NCBI GenBank assembly: GCA_964503275.1
Contig: CAZCZO010000007.1
Span: forward strand, 1-64,000
DNA length: 64,000 nucleotides
Direction: 5' to 3'
Origin: DASRAP01 sp964503275
Lineage (GTDB): Bacteria > Gemmatimonadota > Gemmatimonadetes > Gemmatimonadales > Gemmatimonadaceae
The first letter of the stretch is position 1. Every line of letters begins with the position of its first letter. Shown one piece after another: positions 59,856 to 64,000 of this stretch. The notes under the pieces were generated by a model that worked only from the letters and a program-made list of their open reading frames with translations, was not told the DNA's origin and did no database searches. Made by a program: the position numbers and the translations under genes.

Positions 59856-61571
59856 TCACGCGCGGGCACTGCCGTCCTCGGGGAAGATCCCGGCGATCGT
59901 CGTGCCCACCCCGACCGTGCTCTCGGCCCGCACCGTGCCCCCGTGCGCCTCCACCATGTGGCGCACGATCGCCAGGCCGAGCCCCGTGCCGCCCTCGGCG
60001 CGCGAGCGTCCCGCATCGACCCGGTAGAACCGCTCGAAGATGCGTGGCAGGTGCTCGGGGGGGATCCCCGCGCCTGTGTCACGCACCCCGATCTCGATCC
60101 CTTGCATCACGCGGCGCGAGTACGCGATCACCTGCCCCTCGGGGGGCGTGTAGCGCACCGCATTGTCCACCAGATTCCCGATGATCTGCCGCACCGCCGT
60201 GGCATCGGCGAACACCGAGCGCGCGTTCGGCGCGATGTCCACCGTCAGGCGCACGCCCTTCGCCGCCGCCGCCGCACTCGCCTCCAGCACCGCTTCGTTC
60301 GCGCAGTCGCGCAGATCGATCGACACCGGCATCGGCGTCCATCCGCCGGACTCGATGCGCGACAGATCCAGCAGATCGTCCACGATCCGCTGCATCCGCT
60401 GCGTGTTCCGCAGGATGCCCGCCGCGAACTGCTGCCGGACCTCCACCGGCGGATCGTCGCTGGCGATCGCCTCCGCGAATCCACTCACGATGGTCAGCGG
60501 CGTGCGCAGTTCGTGGGACACGTTCGCCACGAAGTCCCGTCGCACGGCCTCGACCCGGCGCAGCGGGGACAGGTCGAACAACGCGACGACCACGCCACCG
60601 TCGGCCAGCGCGCGGGCCGTCAGCCGCGTGGTCACGCCGCGCACATCGGTCTCGATCCCGTCGGTCGTCGTCCCCATCAGCCCTTGACCGATCGCGGTCC
60701 GGAGCGCCTCGTCATCCGGGAGCTGGTCGACGGGGAAGGGCAGCGCCGCGGTCACACCCAGCAGGGCGCGGGCCCGCTCGTTGATGCGCACCACGCTCCC
60801 ACTCGCCGACACGGCGACGACGCCCTCGTTCAGCGACTCCGTGAGCTGACCGACCAACGCTTCCTCGCTGCGCAGGGCATCAAGCCGATGGGCGAGCTGG
60901 TCCCCCAGCTGGTGCAGTGCGCCCGCCAACTCCCCGACCTCCCCCGGTGCGGTGAGCCGCGGACGGCGCGACAGATCGCCGCGGGCCATCGCCGTCGCCA
61001 CGTCGCGCAACTGCTCGATGGGCTGCGACACCGCCCGCGAGAACAGCACCGTCACGAGCAGCGCGCACAGCAAGGCGACACACCCGGTGACCAGCACGTC
61101 GCGCTGCGAGGCGCGGATGATCGGGTCCAGTTGACTCGTCGGGATCGACACACGGGCGAAGCCGGAGGGGCCCTCGACCGCGACGTAGAGCTCCTCGCGT
61201 CCGGTGGAGCCGCTCACGCGCCGCGCCGACCCGCCCGCGGGGGCCGGGCGCAGGATCTCCGGTCGCGCGGCGTGGGACTCGAGCGAGCGCAGCGCGTCGC
61301 CCTCGAACTCACTGTCCCCGACCACTCGTCCGCTGCGGTCCACCAGCGTCACCCGCGTCACGAGGGCCGCGCCGGCCGCGTCGGCCAAGGAGTCGGCGTC
61401 CAGCTCGGCACGCCACGCGTCCGCGACCAACTGCGCCTCGTGCGTCAGCGTCGTCGTGGCCTGGTCCAGCAGTCGCGCGCGGAGCTGGCGGTCCACCACC
61501 GTGACCATCACGGTCACGAGGGTCCCGACGATCAGGAACGAGCCGAGGAGCAACCGCTGGGTGAGGCGCAC
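59856..61571 (-). CDS. phoR: Phosphate-regulon sensor histidine kinase PhoR
   Basis: The 571-residue kinase has membrane helices at about 8-27 and 165-185 with a periplasmic region of about 135 residues between, a HAMP domain, a PAS-like domain (about 250-340), the phospho-acceptor His353 in VSHELRTPL, and the ATPase with NLVDNAVRYT, DTGAGIP and GGTGLGLAIV. The periplasmic part is larger than in E. coli PhoR. GTG 61571 is 9 bases after phoB. Confidence 0.92.
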   Translation of the reverse strand: MRLTQRLLLGSFLIVGTLVTVMVTVVDRQLRARLLDQATTTLTHEAQLVADAWRAELDADSLADAAGAALVTRVTLVDRSGRVVGDSEFEGDALRSLESHAARPEILRPAPAGGSARRVSGSTGREELYVAVEGPSGFARVSIPTSQLDPIIRASQRDVLVTGCVALLCALLVTVLFSRAVSQPIEQLRDVATAMARGDLSRRPRLTAPGEVGELAGALHQLGDQLAHRLDALRSEEALVGQLTESLNEGVVAVSASGSVVRINERARALLGVTAALPFPVDQLPDDEALRTAIGQGLMGTTTDGIETDVRGVTTRLTARALADGGVVVALFDLSPLRRVEAVRRDFVANVSHELRTPLTIVSGFAEAIASDDPPVEVRQQFAAGILRNTQRMQRIVDDLLDLSRIESGGWTPMPVSIDLRDCANEAVLEASAAAAAKGVRLTVDIAPNARSVFADATAVRQIIGNLVDNAVRYTPPEGQVIAYSRRVMQGIEIGVRDTGAGIPPEHLPRIFERFYRVDAGRSRAEGGTGLGLAIVRHMVEAHGGTVRAESTVGVGTTIAGIFPEDGSARA

Positions 61572-61580
61572 CCCAGAAGG

Positions 61581-62357
61581 TTACGCGCTGCGCGTCTGCG
61601 GCGCCCGCATCCGGTATCCGAAGCCGCGCACCGTCTCGATCAGCTCGCCCGCAGCGCCCAGCTTGGTGCGCAGCCGCTGCACATGCATGTCGACCGTGCG
61701 CGTCTGGATGTCCGGTGCCGCCTCCCACACGGTCTCCAGCAGGTGCGCGCGGGCTTGGACCCGGCCGCGGCGCTCGGCGAGCATGCGCAGCAGCTTGTAC
61801 TCGGTCGGCGTCAGTTCGACCGGCTCCCCCTCGACGGTCACCCGGTGCGAGCTGTTGTCGATCAGCACCGGCCCGATCCGTACCGTGTCGCCCACGGGGT
61901 CCTGCGCCGCATTGACGCGCCGCAGGATCGCCGCCACCCGCAGCGCCAACTCGGCCGCCGAGAACGGCTTGGTGAGGTAATCGTCCGCACCCAGCGTCAG
62001 CCCGCGCAAACGGTCGGGCTCGTCCTTGCGCGCGGTCAGCATCAGCACGCCGACGTCCCGCGTCACGGGGTCCGCGCGGATCTGCTCCAGCACCTCGAAC
62101 CCCGAGAGCCCCGGGAGCATGAGGTCGAGCACGATCAACGACGGACGTTCCCGCCGCACGGCCGCCAGCGCGTCCGGCCCCGACACTGCCGTGGACACCC
62201 GGTACCCCGCCTTCGCCAGCTGGTACACCACCAGCGCGACGATCTCCGGTTCGTCGTCGACGACGAGAACGTGCTCGGCTTGCGGTGGTGCGGCGGATGT
62301 GAGGGCGGGAGATGACACCTGGGCTCTCATCGCTGAAGGGAGGGACCGTTCCATCAT
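61581..62357 (-). CDS. phoB: Phosphate-regulon response regulator PhoB (OmpR family)
   Basis: The 258-residue regulator has a receiver domain (LVVDDEPE, Asp78 in IVLDLMLPG, Lys in TKPF) and a winged-helix DNA-binding domain (LTPTEYKLLRMLAERRGRV, RTVDMHVQRLRTKLG). Starts at 62357, 62354 and 62330 are all possible; 62357 is taken because a -10 element lies 7 bases upstream. Position with phoR, pstS2 and ppx supports PhoB. Confidence 0.92.
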   Translation of the reverse strand: MMERSLPSAMRAQVSSPALTSAAPPQAEHVLVVDDEPEIVALVVYQLAKAGYRVSTAVSGPDALAAVRRERPSLIVLDLMLPGLSGFEVLEQIRADPVTRDVGVLMLTARKDEPDRLRGLTLGADDYLTKPFSAAELALRVAAILRRVNAAQDPVGDTVRIGPVLIDNSSHRVTVEGEPVELTPTEYKLLRMLAERRGRVQARAHLLETVWEAAPDIQTRTVDMHVQRLRTKLGAAGELIETVRGFGYRMRAPQTRSA

Positions 62358-62364
62358 GCTCGTA

Positions 62365-62370
62365 AAGATG
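62365..62370 (-). promoter_or_regulatory. phoB: -10 element (CATCTT) of phoB, near-leaderless
   Basis: CATCTT on the minus strand is 7 bases from the ATG at 62357. The GTCAC pair at 62432-62449 is 61 bases further upstream. Confidence 0.38.
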
Positions 62371-62483
62371 GCGTCCCGTGGCGACCACGGACAGCGGGGA
62401 CTCGGTCACGATCCTGCAACGGCACACGCTGTGTCACGGCTTCGTCACAGGCGCGCGGGCTCGGCATGCGCCTCGGGATCGTG

Positions 62484-62489
62484 TAGATT
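62484..62489 (+). promoter_or_regulatory. -10 element (TAGATT) for leaderless small gene
   Basis: TAGATT ends 6 bases before the ATG at 62496. It is identical to the -10 element of tig. Confidence 0.42.
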
Positions 62490-62495
62490 TCAGGG

Positions 62496-62762
62496 ATGGA
62501 CGAGTCCGCTGCCCCTGCCCGCGCCCTGCGTGTCTTCGTGAATGGCCGCGGGCACGACGTGTCGGCGGATGCCTCGGCGCTGGACGCCGTGCGCTGCGCC
62601 GACGCGGCCGAGGCGGAGGCCATCGCCGCCGGGTCGCGCGCCATCACCGACAGTCGTGGCCTGCCCGTCGCGCCCGAGGCGGCCGCGTTCTCGGGCGCCA
62701 TCTACCGCACGGTCCGGGCGCGCCCAGCGCCCGCTCACTCCGAGGTCGACGCCACGAAGTGA
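62496..62762 (+). CDS. Small protein of unknown function
   Basis: The 88-residue product is not recognised. It starts with an Ala-rich stretch, then LRVFVNGRGHDVSADASALDAV, which resembles the first strands of a beta-grasp fold, and later ITDSRGLPVAPEAAAFSGAIY. There is no C-terminal Gly-Gly, so it is not a ThiS/MoaD carrier. A well-placed -10 element and good coding pattern support it as real. Its last 28 bases overlap the end of thiD on the other strand. Confidence 0.65.
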   Translation: MDESAAPARALRVFVNGRGHDVSADASALDAVRCADAAEAEAIAAGSRAITDSRGLPVAPEAAAFSGAIYRTVRARPAPAHSEVDATK

Positions 62763-63547
62763 TTCAGCGGCCCGTGCCCGCGCCCCAGCCCGGGCGCCTC
62801 GCGGATCGCCCGGTGCACGAAGGCCAAGCCGCCACGGACGGCATCGGATAGCGCGTAGCCGCGCGCCAGCAGCGCCGTGATCGCGCTCGAGAGCGTACAC
62901 CCCGTGCCGTGCGTGCTCGTCGTCGCGATGCGTGGGTGCCGCACCACGGTCCACTCGCCGCCGCTGTACAGCACGTCGACCGCGTCGTCGCCGGTCAGGT
63001 GGCCGCCCTTCACCAACGCGGCCGCGGCGCCGAAGTCCCGCACCAGGCGCTCCGCGGCACCGTGCATCGCGTCGACCGAGTCCACAGCCACGCCGAGCAA
63101 CAGCGCGGCCTCGTCCAGGTTCGGCGTCACGAGGGCCGCGAGGGGGAAGAGCTGCGCGGTGATCGCGCCGATCGCGTCGGGCGTGATGAGCGGGTCGCCC
63201 GAGGTCGCGACCATGACCGGGTCCAACACATAGGGCCGGAGCCCATGCCGCGTAACACCCGCTGCGATCGCCGAGATCACGGCGACGTCGGCCAGCATCC
63301 CGCTCTTGATGGCCGCGGGCCGCAGGTCGCTCGCCACCGCATCGAGCTGCGCCGCGACCAGCGCGGCCGACACCGCCTCCCAGCCGTGTACACCGAGGGT
63401 GTTCTGTGCCGTGACCGCCGTGAGCACCGACGTGCCGAATACGCCGAACTGGTGGAAGGTCTTGAGGTCCGCCTGGATGCCTGCGCCGCCGCCTGAGTCG
63501 GATCCCGCGATCGTGAGCGCGATGGGGATCCCGCGTGGTGCGGTCAT
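62735..63547 (-). CDS. thiD: Hydroxymethylpyrimidine (phosphate) kinase
   Basis: The 270-residue ribokinase-fold enzyme has LTIAGSDSGGGAGIQADLKT, the VLDPVMVATSGD segment, TPNLDEAALLLG and the anion hole THGTGCTLSSAI. It phosphorylates HMP and HMP-P for thiamine. It overlaps the M48 gene by 4 bases (ATGA). No other thi gene is in the window. Confidence 0.95.
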   Translation of the reverse strand: MTAPRGIPIALTIAGSDSGGGAGIQADLKTFHQFGVFGTSVLTAVTAQNTLGVHGWEAVSAALVAAQLDAVASDLRPAAIKSGMLADVAVISAIAAGVTRHGLRPYVLDPVMVATSGDPLITPDAIGAITAQLFPLAALVTPNLDEAALLLGVAVDSVDAMHGAAERLVRDFGAAAALVKGGHLTGDDAVDVLYSGGEWTVVRHPRIATTSTHGTGCTLSSAITALLARGYALSDAVRGGLAFVHRAIREAPGLGRGHGPLNHFVASTSE

Positions 63548-64000
63548 CGCTGCGCGGGCGGCGGCGGCGGCGCGGGCAGCGACGCCACGCGCCGCTTGAA
63601 GCTCTGGTAATTCGGCGAGTCCTTGGTCAGGCCCACAAGGATGCCCGGGTCGTAGCCCGCGATCATCTTCTCGGTCTCCTTGACGCGGTCCTCCGCCAGC
63701 GGATGCGAGAGGAACCAGGTCTCCACGCCGACCGGTCGGGACTGTCGCTCATCGAGCAGGATGCGGAACATCTCCGGCACCCCCATGGGGTCGATGCCCG
63801 ACCGGATCACATACTTGACGCCCTCGCGGTCGGCTTCGCGCTCATCGTCGCGGCTGAACTTCGCGAACACGCCCGACGCCACGATGTCGATCGCCGCCTG
63901 CTCCAGCCCTGTCCCACAGGCACGCAACAACGTGCACGCGGCGATCACTCCGATGTTCGCCCCCTGCGCCTTCTGCATCCGCTCCACCGAATGCCGCATC
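63544..64000 (-). CDS. M48-family metalloprotease, C-terminal part (5' end outside the window)
   Basis: Only about 152 C-terminal residues are present; the frame runs off the right end. The visible RHSVERMQKAQG is what follows the HExxH helix in BepA/YfgC-type M48 proteases, and FSRDDEREADREGVKYVIRSG holds the third zinc ligand Glu, followed by SHPLAEDRVKE. It ends with a Pro-rich tail. The protein is probably periplasmic or lipid-anchored; it is upstream of thiD in one transcript. Confidence 0.87.
   Translation of the reverse strand, partial: MRHSVERMQKAQGANIGVIAACTLLRACGTGLEQAAIDIVASGVFAKFSRDDEREADREGVKYVIRSGIDPMGVPEMFRILLDERQSRPVGVETWFLSHPLAEDRVKETEKMIAGYDPGILVGLTKDSPNYQSFKRRVASLPAPPPPPAQR

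Noticed and set aside
59850..59859. PHO box before pstS2 from two GTCAC pentamers
   Set aside because: The period is 5 bases, not 11, and the site overlaps the phoR stop codon; too weak to call.
58752..62315. 1187-codon frame antisense to pstS2, phoR and phoB
   Set aside because: Low-complexity His/Arg/Asp-rich translation, fully shadowed by three well-supported genes.
62496..62762. ThiS sulfur carrier next to thiD
   Set aside because: There is no C-terminal Gly-Gly, the strand is opposite to thiD, and the rest does not align by eye with ThiS.

Overview
The window is about 70% GC and densely packed. GTG starts are common and most operon neighbours overlap by 4 bases (ATGA or GTGA). A Kdo kinase, a heptosyltransferase-like enzyme, lipoproteins and type IV pilus genes point to a diderm (Gram-negative) bacterium. 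The mix of menaquinone-type UbiE/UbiD/UbiA/UbiX genes, a crtI-crtB-cruF carotenoid operon, M28 and M48 peptidases and TAnnTT-like -10 elements fits Gemmatimonadota (FCB group) best. That assignment is inference from gene content, not from a marker gene. All genes look chromosomal; I see no insertion sequence, prophage, CRISPR array or rRNA.

Layout, left to right. 1-1032: end of an Mrp-type ATPase and a SAM hydroxide adenosyltransferase. 1029-4256 (-): ECF sigma factor, zinc anti-sigma factor, bactofilin-like membrane protein and secreted toast-rack-like protein, apparently one envelope-sensing operon. 4368-8600 (+): menG/ubiE-ubiD-ubiA-ubiX, matching the late steps of quinone synthesis (most likely the futalosine menaquinone route), plus a phosphoesterase. 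8554-12731 (-): M48 protease, purD, mutM and a Cho-like UvrC homologue. 12884-16983: a trans-sulfuration enzyme whose 3' end seeds a 19-bp tandem repeat, an HD-GYP response regulator and a chemoreceptor. 17026-23779 (+): glmM-glmS, an M28 peptidase, dtd and maf. 23776-28698 (-): trpE, a cyclase with FHA and GAF domains, a Kdo kinase and a glycosyltransferase 9.

28811-31234 (+) encodes a GspE/PilB ATPase fused to a receiver domain. 31277-39096 (-) is the proteostasis operon tig-clpP-clpX-lon-engB followed by a lipoprotein and an acyltransferase. 39209-42763 (-) is the carotenoid operon, preceded by tRNA-Leu(UAG). 42992-46546 (-) holds htrA and dnaK. 46830-49739 (+) is a minor-pilin cluster, followed by a rhomboid protease.

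50636-62357 is a phosphate and polyphosphate island. ppk1-pstSCAB-phoU runs rightward and faces phoB-phoR-pstS2-ppx running leftward. It holds both the synthesis and the breakdown of polyphosphate, uptake, and the sensor pair, with a PHO-box-like element before ppk1. The window closes with a small unrecognised gene, thiD and a truncated M48 protease.

The most notable observations are the GspE-REC fusion, the sigma/anti-sigma/bactofilin/toast-rack operon, the PHO-box-like 7-4-7 repeat, apparently leaderless promoters with a TAnnTT -10 element, three convergent gene pairs that share one CTAG as both stop codons, the GYP-to-GRP change in the HD-GYP protein, and the 19-bp repeats.
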